Of a stretch of DNA of 35,585 bases, positions 1 through 7,578 are shown in pieces. The DNA comes from Gemmatales bacterium (GTDB lineage Bacteria > Planctomycetota > Planctomycetia > Gemmatales > HRBIN36). How positions within the stretch are numbered: position 1 is the first letter of the stretch; each line of letters starts with the position of its first letter. The stretch spans positions 1 through 35,585 of the forward strand of contig JANWWR010000119.1 of NCBI GenBank assembly GCA_025055835.1. The letters run 5' to 3'. The notes under the pieces were generated by a model that was not told the DNA's origin, did not search any database, and worked only from the letters and a program-made list of their open reading frames with translations. Position numbers and translations under genes: made by a program.

Positions 1-230
1 GCTTCGTCGAGAAATCGCTCCGCTCCAGGTCGGCCGATCTGCGGATTCCGCAAGAGCATTTCCAGGTTGACTCGTTCTGGAGGCCCGAAGGTGGCAATGA
101 TTTCGGCATCGGTCGGTTCCCGCTGCACGAAAGGTTTCAGAGCGTAGCGGAACGACCGGCACAGGTGGGGAAACGTGTCCGCCAACGTGCCATCGAAATC
201 AAAAACTACCGCCCGAACGCTACGGTCCAT
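1..230 (-). CDS. HAD-superfamily hydrolase, N-terminal part (runs off the left edge)
   Basis: The reading frame starts at ATG 228-230 and continues without a stop to the window edge, giving about 76 residues. Residues 10-16 read FDFDGTL, the HAD motif I with the nucleophile Asp and the acid/base Asp two residues later. The following helical segment fits the start of a phosphoglycolate-phosphatase-like cap. The start is supported by a purine-rich site (AGGAGAAGAGGTGG) directly upstream. HAD enzymes of this type are cytoplasmic Mg-dependent phosphatases of small phosphorylated metabolites. The substrate cannot be told because motifs II to IV lie outside the window. The gene is divergent from rdgB, and the two share the 231-392 spacer. 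Confidence 0.8.
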   Translation of the reverse strand, partial: MDRSVRAVVFDFDGTLADTFPHLCRSFRYALKPFVQREPTDAEIIATFGPPERVNLEMLLRNPQIGRPGAERFLDE

Positions 231-392
231 CCACCTCTTCTCCTTCCCAGGTGCATGAGCATCACCTCCCACCCACCTCCGTCGCTGACAGTGTACGGAA
301 TCCCCTGGCAAGGCTTCCATGAGGGCTGGATCGCTTCATATGTTGAGTCTCAGGTTCAGGTAGAGATCCTCGTTTCTGGAGTCGCCACGGAT
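231..392. other. Divergent intergenic spacer between the HAD gene and rdgB
   Basis: These 162 bases must hold both divergent promoters. The only clear signals are the purine-rich ribosome site of the leftward HAD gene next to 231 and a GGAG at 378-381, 11 bases before the rdgB start. I could not pick out a convincing -35/-10 pair in either direction. An open frame extends rdgB upstream through this spacer to 165, but those residues do not resemble the family. Confidence 0.4.
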
Positions 393-1019
393 ATGCAGCC
401 GGTTCTGGTCCTCGGCACGCGGAACCGAAAGAAATCTGAGGAACTGCGGGGCTTGTTGAGCGATTTGCCGATCACCATCCGCGATTTGACCGACTATCCC
501 GAGGCTCCGGAGGTCGTCGAGGACGGCGGGTCCTTTGAAGCCAACGGGAGGAAGAAAGCCTCCGAACTGGCCAAGGCCCTGAGCCAGTGGGTCCTCAGCG
601 ACGACAGCGGTTTGGTGGTGCCGGCCCTGCACGGGGAACCCGGCGTGAACTCCGCCGTTTACGCCGGGAAGCACGGCGACGACGAGGCAAACAACGATAA
701 GCTCCTTCAGCGGATGCAAAACGTGCCGGATGAGCTGCGGCAAGCGTATTATGTGTGTGTGCTGGTTTTAGCCAACCCGCAGGGCGAAGTGATCGGGGTC
801 ACTGAGGGCCGGTGTCATGGATGGATCACGCGGGAGCGGCGGGGCAAAGGCGGATTCGGCTACGATCCGCTGTTTCTGATTCCGGAGTACCATCGCACCT
901 TTGGCGAACTCAGCCTGACCGTGAAGCAGGCGCTCAGTCATCGGGCGCGGGCTGTTGCTCAGATGCGGCCGATTCTGCGGCGCAACCTGCTTCCAAGCCC
1001 GGATGGCTCAACCGGATAG
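393..1019 (+). CDS. rdgB: Non-canonical purine NTP pyrophosphatase (RdgB/HAM1 family)
   Basis: Cytoplasmic house-cleaning enzyme that hydrolyses dITP, dXTP and ITP to monophosphates and so keeps deaminated purines out of DNA and RNA. From ATG 393 it has 208 residues, close to the usual 195-210. It begins VLVLGTRNRKKSEEL, the family's nucleotide-binding start (usually T-x-N-x-x-K). It then shows FEANGRKKA, the acidic LSDDSGL motif, GGFGYDPLF, and SHRARA near the C-terminus, all diagnostic. The frame is open back to 165, but the extra 76 residues are low-complexity and unlike the family, so I use 393, which has GGAG at 378-381. It is first in a five-gene plus-strand run and is followed after 39 bases by aguB. 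Confidence 0.93.
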   Translation: MQPVLVLGTRNRKKSEELRGLLSDLPITIRDLTDYPEAPEVVEDGGSFEANGRKKASELAKALSQWVLSDDSGLVVPALHGEPGVNSAVYAGKHGDDEANNDKLLQRMQNVPDELRQAYYVCVLVLANPQGEVIGVTEGRCHGWITRERRGKGGFGYDPLFLIPEYHRTFGELSLTVKQALSHRARAVAQMRPILRRNLLPSPDGSTG

Positions 1020-1058
1020 ACTCGCTGAAAAAGTCCGATCCCCAGGGCGGACGGGAAG

Positions 1059-1940
1059 ATGTTGAAACTCGGCCTAATCCAGATGCGTTGCGGCAATGAC
1101 CCCAGCGAGAACCTGACCCGCGCGCTCTCGCTGTGCCGACAAGCTGCCCAGCGTGGTGCGAACGTCCTGTGCCTGCCGGAATTGTTCCGCACGCAGTATT
1201 TCTGCCAGACCGAGGATCCCGCCCTGTTCGACCTGGCTGAGCCGATCCCCGGTCCGACGACCGAGGCCCTTTCCCGCCTGGCGGCCGAGACGGGAGCCGT
1301 CGTCGTTGGTTCCGTCTTCGAGCGGCGGATGGCCGGGGTGTATCACAACTCCGTCGCCGTCCTCGACGCCGACGGGAAACTGCTCGGGCTGTACCGCAAG
1401 ATGCACATTCCCGACGATCCCTTGTACTACGAGAAGTTTTACTTCACGCCAGGAGACTTGGGGTTTCGCGTCTTTGCCACCCGGTTTGGTCGGATCGGCA
1501 CCTTGATCTGCTGGGACCAGTGGTTTCCGGAGGCGGCCCGATTGACGGCCCTTCAAGGGGCGGAGGTGCTTGTCTATCCGACGGCCATCGGCTGGCATCC
1601 GCGGGAGAAGGCGGAGCATGGCCAAGCCCAGCACCAGGCGTGGGAGACGGTGCAGCGGGGTCATGCCATTGCGAATGGCGTCTTTGTGGCCGCGGTCAAC
1701 CGCGTCGGTCACGAGGGGCCGAAGGACGGCGGGCTGGAGTTTTGGGGCGCGTCCTTTGTCTCCGATCCATTCGGCAGGCTGCTGCATCGCTGTTCCCACG
1801 ACTGCGAGGAAGTAGCCGTCGTGGCTTGCGACAGGCAGTTGATCGAGGAAACTCGCCGGAACTGGCCGTTCTTCCGTGACCGTCGCATTGATGCCTACGC
1901 TCCGCTCCTGGAGCGTGCTTTGAAAGATTCCTCTGCCTGA
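1059..1940 (+). CDS. aguB: N-carbamoylputrescine amidase
   Basis: Nitrilase-superfamily enzyme that converts N-carbamoylputrescine to putrescine, CO2 and ammonia, the last step of the agmatine route to polyamines. The 293-residue length is normal. The Glu-Lys-Cys triad is visible: Glu41 in LCLPELFRTQYF, Lys114 in YRKMHIPDD and Cys151 in GTLICWDQWFPEAARL. The stretch PLYYEKFYFTPGD after the Lys, and AVNRVGHEG later, are typical of AguB rather than of other carbon-nitrogen hydrolases. GGACGGGAAG ends just before the start codon. The agmatine deiminase gene that makes its substrate follows after 35 bases, which fixes the function well. No arginine decarboxylase gene is present nearby, so agmatine must come from elsewhere in the genome or from outside the cell. 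Confidence 0.93.
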   Translation: MLKLGLIQMRCGNDPSENLTRALSLCRQAAQRGANVLCLPELFRTQYFCQTEDPALFDLAEPIPGPTTEALSRLAAETGAVVVGSVFERRMAGVYHNSVAVLDADGKLLGLYRKMHIPDDPLYYEKFYFTPGDLGFRVFATRFGRIGTLICWDQWFPEAARLTALQGAEVLVYPTAIGWHPREKAEHGQAQHQAWETVQRGHAIANGVFVAAVNRVGHEGPKDGGLEFWGASFVSDPFGRLLHRCSHDCEEVAVVACDRQLIEETRRNWPFFRDRRIDAYAPLLERALKDSSA

Positions 1941-1975
1941 ACGGCCAGGAGGCTGCCTACGGGAGTCGTCTGCTG

Positions 1976-3016
1976 ATGACCTATCGCATGCCCGCTGAAT
2001 GGGAGCCGCACGAATGCACCTGGCTGGCCTGGCCGCATAACGAGGACGACTGGCCAGGACGCTTCGGCCCGATTCCGTGGGTATATGGCGAAGTCATCCG
2101 CCATCTCAGTCGGCGGGAACGGGTCGAGCTTTTGATCCCGGCGGGCGACGGGCCGTCCATTCGCAGCTTTCTCGCCCGTCTTGGCATCGCTGAGGAACAG
2201 GTCCGGTTTTGGGAGATGCCAACCGATCGCGTCTGGACGCGCGACTTCGCACCGCTGTGGGTTTTTGACCGTGCCGGGCTTCGCCACGCTCTCAAGTGGC
2301 GTTTCAATGCCTGGGCCAAGTACGACGACTGGCAGCGTGACGAAGAGGCCGGGCGGCAAATCGGTAAGCGGTTTGGCCCGTGTGTGGAACCGCATCATGG
2401 CGGCAAGCTCCTGGTGCTGGAGGGCGGCAGCATCGACGTGAACGGCCAGGGCGTTTTGCTCACCACGGAAGAGTGTCTTCTGAGCAAGGAGCAGCAACGT
2501 AATCCTGGCCTGACTCGGCAAGATTATGAGGATTTGTTCGCGGAGTACCTGGGCATCGAGAAGACAATCTGGCTGAAGCGTGGCATCGTCGGCGATGATA
2601 CTCATGGCCATGTCGATGACCTGGCCCGCTTCGTTTCGGCCAGCACCATCGTCTGCGTCGTCGAACCGGACCGCGGGGACGCCAACTATGAGCCGCTTCA
2701 GGAAAACCTTGTGATTCTGCGAAGCGCCACCGACCAGCGGGGCCGACCGTTTCGCATTGTCGAGCTGCCGATGCCGGAGCCGATCTGGTTCGACGGCCAA
2801 CGGTTGCCGGCAAGCTACGCCAATTTCTACATCGCCAATGACCTTGTCCTGGTGCCGACGTTCAACGATCTGAACGACCGTTTGGCCCTGAACGTCCTCG
2901 CGGACCTGTTTCCGAACCGACAGGTCATCGGCATTTATTGTGGTGACCTGGTCTGGGGTTTGGGCACGCTTCACTGCATGACGATGCAGATGCCGGTCGG
3001 CAGGCTGATGGCATGA
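1976..3016 (+). CDS. aguA: Agmatine deiminase
   Basis: Guanidino-group-modifying enzyme (agmatine + water to N-carbamoylputrescine + ammonia), 346 residues, normal for the family. The start MTYRMPAEWEPHECTWLAWP is characteristic, as are PTDRVWTRDFAP and VGDDTHGHVDD (catalytic Asp and His). The nucleophile is Cys334 in GLGTLHCMTMQMP, where the family usually has GGGGIHC. Here the glycines are partly replaced (GLGTLHC) but the Cys is kept, so activity is expected. GGGAG lies about a dozen bases before the ATG. The stop codon overlaps the hemH start (ATGA at 3013-3016), so the two are probably translationally coupled. With aguB it gives a complete two-step conversion of agmatine to putrescine. 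Confidence 0.93.
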   Translation: MTYRMPAEWEPHECTWLAWPHNEDDWPGRFGPIPWVYGEVIRHLSRRERVELLIPAGDGPSIRSFLARLGIAEEQVRFWEMPTDRVWTRDFAPLWVFDRAGLRHALKWRFNAWAKYDDWQRDEEAGRQIGKRFGPCVEPHHGGKLLVLEGGSIDVNGQGVLLTTEECLLSKEQQRNPGLTRQDYEDLFAEYLGIEKTIWLKRGIVGDDTHGHVDDLARFVSASTIVCVVEPDRGDANYEPLQENLVILRSATDQRGRPFRIVELPMPEPIWFDGQRLPASYANFYIANDLVLVPTFNDLNDRLALNVLADLFPNRQVIGIYCGDLVWGLGTLHCMTMQMPVGRLMA

Positions 3017-4080
3017 GACACAACACCAAGACACCGCCCTTAGGGGTTTTAATGCTTCAGTTGGGCACTCCCGACGCGCCCACGGCCCAGGCCCTGCGAC
3101 CCTACCTGCGGCAGTTCCTCAGCGATCCTCGGGTCATTGAACCACCGCCGCGATATGAGGGTCGTCCACGGGTGTGGCGGATCCTGTGGTGGCTGATCCT
3201 CAACGGCATCATTTTGACAACCCGTCCCCGTCAGTCGGCGGAGAAGTACGCTCGCATCTGGTCCCAGGAACACGGCAGCCCGCTTCTCTACTGGACCCGG
3301 CGTCAAGCTGAGGACCTTCAGAAAACGCTTCCCGAAGGCTTTCGCGTGGCCTTCGGCATGCGCTACGGGGAGCCGAGCATCGCTCGGGCTGTCAAGGAGC
3401 TTCTCGGGGCAGGCTGCGAACGGTTCATCGTTCTGCCGATGTATCCGCAGTATTCGGCGACGACGACGGCCTCGGCCCTCGACGGCCTGTTTGACGTGCT
3501 CAAACAGGAACGCCTCGTCCCCGCGCTGCGGATCGTTCCTCCGTATTACGAGCATCCCGCATATCTTGATGCCGTGGTTGAGCAGACCCGTGAGGAGTTG
3601 GCCCGTCTGGCCTGGGAGCCGGAGTTTTACCTGTTCAGCTATCACGGCATTCCGCAAAGCTACGTCAAGCGGGGCGACGTGTACGCCAGGCATGTCGAAC
3701 GGACCACGCAGGCGGTGGTCTCGGCCCTGGAGTTGCCTCGGGGAAAATGGGCACGGGTGTACCAATCGCTCTTCGGTAAGGAGGCGTGGCTGAAGCCGTA
3801 TGCTGAGGAAAAGATCAAGCAGCTGGCATCGCAGGGAGTGAAGCGGCTGTTCATCTGCACGCCGGGCTTCACGGCGGACTGTCTGGAAACTGTAGACGAG
3901 ATCGGCTACGAGCTTCGGGAAGTGTTCGTGAAGCACGGAGGATCGCAGTATCATCGCTGCCCTTGTCTGAACGATCATCCCCGTTTCATCGAGGCGCTGA
4001 AAACGTTGGTTCTCGAAGAAGCGTCCGGCTGGCTCTGTGGGGAAAGGACGCGGATCAGCCCATCAATCGCCGCCTCATAG
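3013..4080 (+). CDS. hemH: Ferrochelatase
   Basis: Inserts Fe(II) into a porphyrin (protoporphyrin IX, or coproporphyrin III in organisms using the coproporphyrin route) to finish haem synthesis. It has 355 residues. It opens with GVLMLQLGTPDAP, and has FGMRYGEPSI, LPMYPQYSATTTAS, the catalytic His211 in FSYHGIPQSYVKRGD, YQSLFGKEAWLKPY, and Glu292 in TPGFTADCLETVDEI, all hallmark segments in order. The C-terminal CPCLNDHPRFIEAL is also typical. I see no membrane tail and no [2Fe-2S] cysteine cluster at the end. It overlaps aguA by four bases and is followed after nine bases by the lipid-kinase gene. Linkage to polyamine genes looks like operon convenience rather than shared function. Confidence 0.95.
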   Translation: MRHNTKTPPLGVLMLQLGTPDAPTAQALRPYLRQFLSDPRVIEPPPRYEGRPRVWRILWWLILNGIILTTRPRQSAEKYARIWSQEHGSPLLYWTRRQAEDLQKTLPEGFRVAFGMRYGEPSIARAVKELLGAGCERFIVLPMYPQYSATTTASALDGLFDVLKQERLVPALRIVPPYYEHPAYLDAVVEQTREELARLAWEPEFYLFSYHGIPQSYVKRGDVYARHVERTTQAVVSALELPRGKWARVYQSLFGKEAWLKPYAEEKIKQLASQGVKRLFICTPGFTADCLETVDEIGYELREVFVKHGGSQYHRCPCLNDHPRFIEALKTLVLEEASGWLCGERTRISPSIAAS

Positions 4081-4089
4081 ATTGACTTC

Positions 4090-4989
4090 ATGACGGATCG
4101 GCAAATCCACGGGCAACTGCCGCCTGAGAAACGCGATGTCGCCATTCTCATCAATCCTCGGGCAGGTTCCGGGCCGTCCCGAGAGATCGTTCGGCAGTTT
4201 TTAAGGGATCTGGATCGCTGTGGGCTTACGGCGCGGCCCTGTCGTCATCGGGCCGAACTCACTGAACTCGTCAACCGGGAAGGGCCTAAGCTGCGCTGCG
4301 TCGTCGCAGCAGGAGGCGATGGGACGCTGGCCGAGGTGGTCAACCGCGCCGCCAACCTGCCCGTGGCGATCCTGCCGGTCGGCAACGAGAACCTGGCCGC
4401 CCATTACTTCGGCTTCCGCCGTTCCGCCTGGCAATTGGCTCGGACCATCGCTCTTGGTCGCACGCGCCGCTTCGATCTGGGACGGGCCAACGACCGCCGT
4501 TTCGTCCTCGTCGCCAGCACCGGCATCGACGCCCAAGTAGTCGCGGAGGTCCATCGCCGCCGGCGTGGCCACATCAGCCGCTTGACCTGGGTGCATCCGA
4601 TCCTCCAGACCCTTTCCGTCTACCGCTGGCCGATCATCGAAGTCGAGGTGCTGGAAACCGGCGAACGGCTGCGGGGAAAGGAGGCGCTGGTGTTCAATCT
4701 TCCCGGCTATGCTCTGCGTTTGCCGTTGGCTCCCCAGGCCGCTCCTGATGATGGCTTGCTCGATCTGCTGGTCCTGGAGCAGGGCGGCGTCGCCAACCTG
4801 GCCCGGTTTCTTCTAGCCATCCTGCAACGGCGCGGGGACTCACTTCGGCAGGTCCATCGCCGAAAAGTGAAGCGACTTCGTTTGTGGAGCGAAGACCCAG
4901 TGCCGCTGCAAATCGATGGCGACCCGGGTTTCTCCCTGCCGGTGACGATCGAAGTCTTGCCGGAAGCGCTGGAACTCGTGCTGCCCTGA
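4090..4989 (+). CDS. Diacylglycerol kinase-like lipid kinase (DAGK catalytic domain)
   Basis: It has 299 residues, the normal length for the YegS/BmrU/DgkB type of soluble lipid kinases that phosphorylate diacylglycerol or related lipids at the inner membrane face. The ATP-binding features are INPRAGSG (residues 21-28) and VVAAGGDGTLAEVVN with the GGDGT loop at 75-79. ILPVGNENLAAHYF follows, close to the family's P-x-G-T-x-N-D-F element but with Glu-Asn in place of Thr-Asn. The C-terminal half has the beta-sandwich pattern with DDGLLDLLVL and QIDGDPG. The exact lipid substrate cannot be read from sequence, and a sphingosine-kinase-like activity is possible. It is last in the plus-strand run and ends 12 bases from the convergent dehydrogenase gene. 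I see no strong ribosome site, which fits coupling to hemH. Confidence 0.85.
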   Translation: MTDRQIHGQLPPEKRDVAILINPRAGSGPSREIVRQFLRDLDRCGLTARPCRHRAELTELVNREGPKLRCVVAAGGDGTLAEVVNRAANLPVAILPVGNENLAAHYFGFRRSAWQLARTIALGRTRRFDLGRANDRRFVLVASTGIDAQVVAEVHRRRRGHISRLTWVHPILQTLSVYRWPIIEVEVLETGERLRGKEALVFNLPGYALRLPLAPQAAPDDGLLDLLVLEQGGVANLARFLLAILQRRGDSLRQVHRRKVKRLRLWSEDPVPLQIDGDPGFSLPVTIEVLPEALELVLP

Positions 4990-5001
4990 GCACCGCGACG
5001 G

Positions 5002-5805
5002 TCACGGGGACTTGGGCGGCGTTGTCCGCAGGCGGGGCAGGATCGTGCGGATCAACCAGTCCCCGATCGGCGTCGGAGTCCACCGCAGAAGGCGAACTAG
5101 GGAAAGGGTGCTGAACGGAAAAGCGGAGAACGGTTGGCGGTGTTCGATGGCCCGGACGATGCGGCGGGTGGCTTCCTCGACCGACATCATGTTCGGTTTG
5201 GGGTCTGGCAGATTCTCCGTCAGCGGAGTGCGAATCCACCCCGGACAGATGGTTGTGCAGAGGATGCCGAGCGGCGTCAACTCCACCCGCAGGCTGTCCA
5301 TCAAATTCATGACGCCGGCCTTGCTGGCACAATAACCGCCCATGTAAGGGACGCCGTGATAGGCCGCCAGGCTGGCGATGGCGACGAGATGACCTCTGCC
5401 CCGCTGAAGCATCCCAGGCAGGACCGCGCCGAACGTGTTGACGACGCCGATCAGGTTGACCGCGATTTGCCGCTCGTAGTCCTCGGCTCGGAATTCCACG
5501 GCCGAAGTCTTAATGCCGATGCCGGCGTTGGCGATGGCGATGCGAATGGGACCGACGCGCTGTTCCAGCCGCTCCACGGCAGCGGAGAAACCCGGCCGGT
5601 CGGTCACGTCGGCCACTTCCCAGCCCCCGGCGCAGTTGGCCGCCTTGAGGTCTGCCAGGAGGCGTTCCAGCGGCTCGGCAGCCAGGTCCACGGCGGCGAT
5701 GATCGCTCCGCGTCGGGCCATCTCCAGGGCGACCTGTCGGCCAAGGCCGCCCCCCGCTCCGGTGATGAGCACGACTTCGTTGTTGAACGGCTGGTTATTC
5801 GCCAT
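5002..5805 (-). CDS. Short-chain dehydrogenase/reductase
   Basis: Rossmann-fold NAD(P)-dependent oxidoreductase of 267 residues. It shows the cofactor motif TGAGGGLG (residues 15-22), the NAG element in IANAGIG (about 92-95), Ser145 in IASLAAYHG, and the catalytic Tyr158 and Lys162 in GGYCASKAGV. The Pro-Gly after strand six (CPGWIRTPL) is also standard. An Asp at the end of the second strand (AAVDL) favours NAD(H). The C-terminal 50 residues, hydrophobic and basic, resemble SDRs that act on lipids at the membrane. The upstream alpha/beta hydrolase gene ends three bases before this start, so they form a pair that may act on one lipophilic substrate. The substrate is unknown. Confidence 0.88.
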   Translation of the reverse strand: MANNQPFNNEVVLITGAGGGLGRQVALEMARRGAIIAAVDLAAEPLERLLADLKAANCAGGWEVADVTDRPGFSAAVERLEQRVGPIRIAIANAGIGIKTSAVEFRAEDYERQIAVNLIGVVNTFGAVLPGMLQRGRGHLVAIASLAAYHGVPYMGGYCASKAGVMNLMDSLRVELTPLGILCTTICPGWIRTPLTENLPDPKPNMMSVEEATRRIVRAIEHRQPFSAFPFSTLSLVRLLRWTPTPIGDWLIRTILPRLRTTPPKSP

Positions 5806-5808
5806 CGC

Positions 5809-6654
5809 CTACGTCTTGGAAAGAGCGAACCGGGTGATCCTTTCGACGAACTCCGCCTCCTGCTCGAACATGGGAAAGTGTCCACACTTCTTGATGACCT
5901 GAAACTCCGCGTGGGGGATGTAACGCTGATATTCCCTCCCGTAGGCCGGTGGGACCAGCCGGTCGCTTTCGCCCCACAACACGAGCACCGGACAGCGGAT
6001 GCGATAGAGCCGATCCGCCAGCTTCGGGTCGTAGGGCCGCTCCCAGACCAGCCGGGCCAACGCCGCCATGTTTTGATAAACGGCGATCAGCGTCTCCTCG
6101 TTGAGCTTGTCCATGTCCTTGAGGATCATCGTGGCCTGGTAGCCGTCGGGATCATGGAACATGGCTTCACGGAGTCGGCGGACGTCCTGTCCGTGGCGGA
6201 ACAGATCGAACAGCGGGTAATCCTCCACCCACAGCCCCGGAGCGCCGGACAGCCAGAGCTTTTCAACCCGTTCCGGCCAGCGGACGGCAAACTCGGCCGC
6301 GATCCAGCCGCCGAGGCTGACCCCGCCCAGGATCACCTTCTCCAGGCCGAGGGCGTCGAACAGCTCGACGTAGTGGAAGGCCATGTCCTCGATGGTGTCG
6401 ATGCGGTCGATGCCTTCGCTCTTGGCGAAGCCGGGATGAGCCGGGGCAAAGACCTCGAACTTTTTCGCCCACTGGTCGAGGAAGGGAAGCCAGAGCGTTT
6501 CTCCGAGGGCACTATGGAGATAGACGAACGGGGGACCGCTGCCGCCGTGCTGCACCTGGATGGTTCGGCCGCGGACATCGATCATTTCGGTCGTGCCGCT
6601 GCGGGACAGCAACACGCGAGCGCCATAGGTTAGTTTTTTCAATGCGTCGAACAT
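5809..6654 (-). CDS. Alpha/beta-fold hydrolase
   Basis: It has 281 residues with the canonical hydrolase layout. FVYLHSALGE is the oxyanion-hole loop (HSA instead of the commoner HG). The nucleophile is Ser113 in LGGVSLGGWIAAEFA, the acid Asp is in LVLWGESDRLVPP, and the catalytic His is in KKCGHFPMFEQEAEF. No signal peptide is seen, so it is probably cytoplasmic. The nearest relatives by feel are carbon-carbon hydrolases and haloperoxidase-like esterases, but the substrate cannot be deduced. It is transcribed with the dehydrogenase three bases downstream and is divergent from purN across 92 bases. Confidence 0.85.
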   Translation of the reverse strand: MFDALKKLTYGARVLLSRSGTTEMIDVRGRTIQVQHGGSGPPFVYLHSALGETLWLPFLDQWAKKFEVFAPAHPGFAKSEGIDRIDTIEDMAFHYVELFDALGLEKVILGGVSLGGWIAAEFAVRWPERVEKLWLSGAPGLWVEDYPLFDLFRHGQDVRRLREAMFHDPDGYQATMILKDMDKLNEETLIAVYQNMAALARLVWERPYDPKLADRLYRIRCPVLVLWGESDRLVPPAYGREYQRYIPHAEFQVIKKCGHFPMFEQEAEFVERITRFALSKT

Positions 6655-6746
6655 AGTACCCAGACTCTATCAGGTAACTTGCCTCGTGTCACGGGGCAGG
6701 GCGGAGAGAGGGCATCAGCCCCTTTGGTTCCGAGGAGGATTCAACG

Positions 6747-7367
6747 ATGCCGATACGCCTGGCGGTGCTGGTCAGTGCCGGGGGCACCACGTTGCAGAAT
6801 CTCATGGATGAAATCGCCGCCGGACGGCTGGATGCACGAATCGTCCAGGTGGTCAGCAGCAACGCCGACGCCTTTGCCCTCGTCCGAGCACAGCGGGCCG
6901 GCATCCCGACGGCCGTCGTGTCCCGCAAACAAGTCGCCTCCCGGGCCGAGTTCAGCCAGCGGATTTTTGATCTGTGTCGAACCGCCCAGGCAGAGCTGGT
7001 TTGCATGGCCGGCTTTCTCCAGCTGGTGACAATTCCTGACGACTTCCAGCTGCGGGTGATGAATATCCATCCGTCGCTGATCCCGGCATTCTGCGGCAAG
7101 GGGTTCTATGGCCACCACGTCCACCAGGCGGTGCTGGAGGCCGGGGTCAAGATCACGGGCTGCACCGTGCATTTCGCAGACAACGAGTACGATCACGGAC
7201 CGATCATTCTGCAACGAGCCGTGCCCGTGCTGGACGACGACACGCCGGAGACGCTGGCCCAGCGGGTCTTCGCCGAGGAAAAAATCGCTTATCCCGAAGC
7301 CATTCGGTTGTTCGCCGAGAGACGCCTCAAGGTCGTGGGCCGACGTGTCCGCATCCTTTGCCCGTAA
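6747..7367 (+). CDS. purN: Phosphoribosylglycinamide formyltransferase
   Basis: Transfers the formyl group of 10-formyl-tetrahydrofolate to GAR in step three of purine synthesis. It is 206 residues, the usual single-domain size. The start MPIRLAVLVSAGGTTLQNLM carries the phosphate-binding loop, with SAGGT where most members have SGxGS/T. The catalytic residues are Asn106 and His108 in VMNIHPSLIPAFCGKGFYG and Asp145 in GCTVHFADNEYDHGPII. A strong GAGGAGG site at 6732-6738 sets the ATG at 6747. The gene stands alone, with divergent hydrolase and dehydrogenase genes upstream and a 211-base gap before the polyketide synthase. Confidence 0.94.
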   Translation: MPIRLAVLVSAGGTTLQNLMDEIAAGRLDARIVQVVSSNADAFALVRAQRAGIPTAVVSRKQVASRAEFSQRIFDLCRTAQAELVCMAGFLQLVTIPDDFQLRVMNIHPSLIPAFCGKGFYGHHVHQAVLEAGVKITGCTVHFADNEYDHGPIILQRAVPVLDDDTPETLAQRVFAEEKIAYPEAIRLFAERRLKVVGRRVRILCP

Positions 7368-7578
7368 GAACAACCAAGGCCATTACGGCCCAGATGACCA
7401 TCCGACACGTCCCAGGCTAACGCCACTCTGGAAGCGGTGCGCTCATTTCCTATCATGTTGGCGAGGAGTCCGACCAGGGTAACCGAGCTTCCTGGATGAA
7501 GCGTCTCGCACCCTGCCTCACCTCACCTGTTTCGGCACTTGCCGGTTGGCATCCCTAACCCAGCGAGGAACGACCACG
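7368..7578. other. Intergenic region before the polyketide synthase gene
   Basis: These 211 bases separate purN from the type III polyketide synthase. A small GGCC...GGCC hairpin just after the purN stop is too weak to call a terminator. A ribosome site (GCGAGGA) lies about ten bases before the ATG at 7579. I see no clear promoter hexamers, although the length suggests that the polyketide synthase gene has its own promoter. Confidence 0.35.

Noticed and set aside
165..392. 76-residue N-terminal extension of RdgB
   Set aside because: It is low-complexity and does not match the family, whereas the start at 393 gives a normal-length protein.
5134..6633. Plus-strand open frame of 499 codons across two minus-strand genes
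   Set aside because: It spans the dehydrogenase and hydrolase genes and their junction. Both of those have full catalytic motifs on the minus strand.
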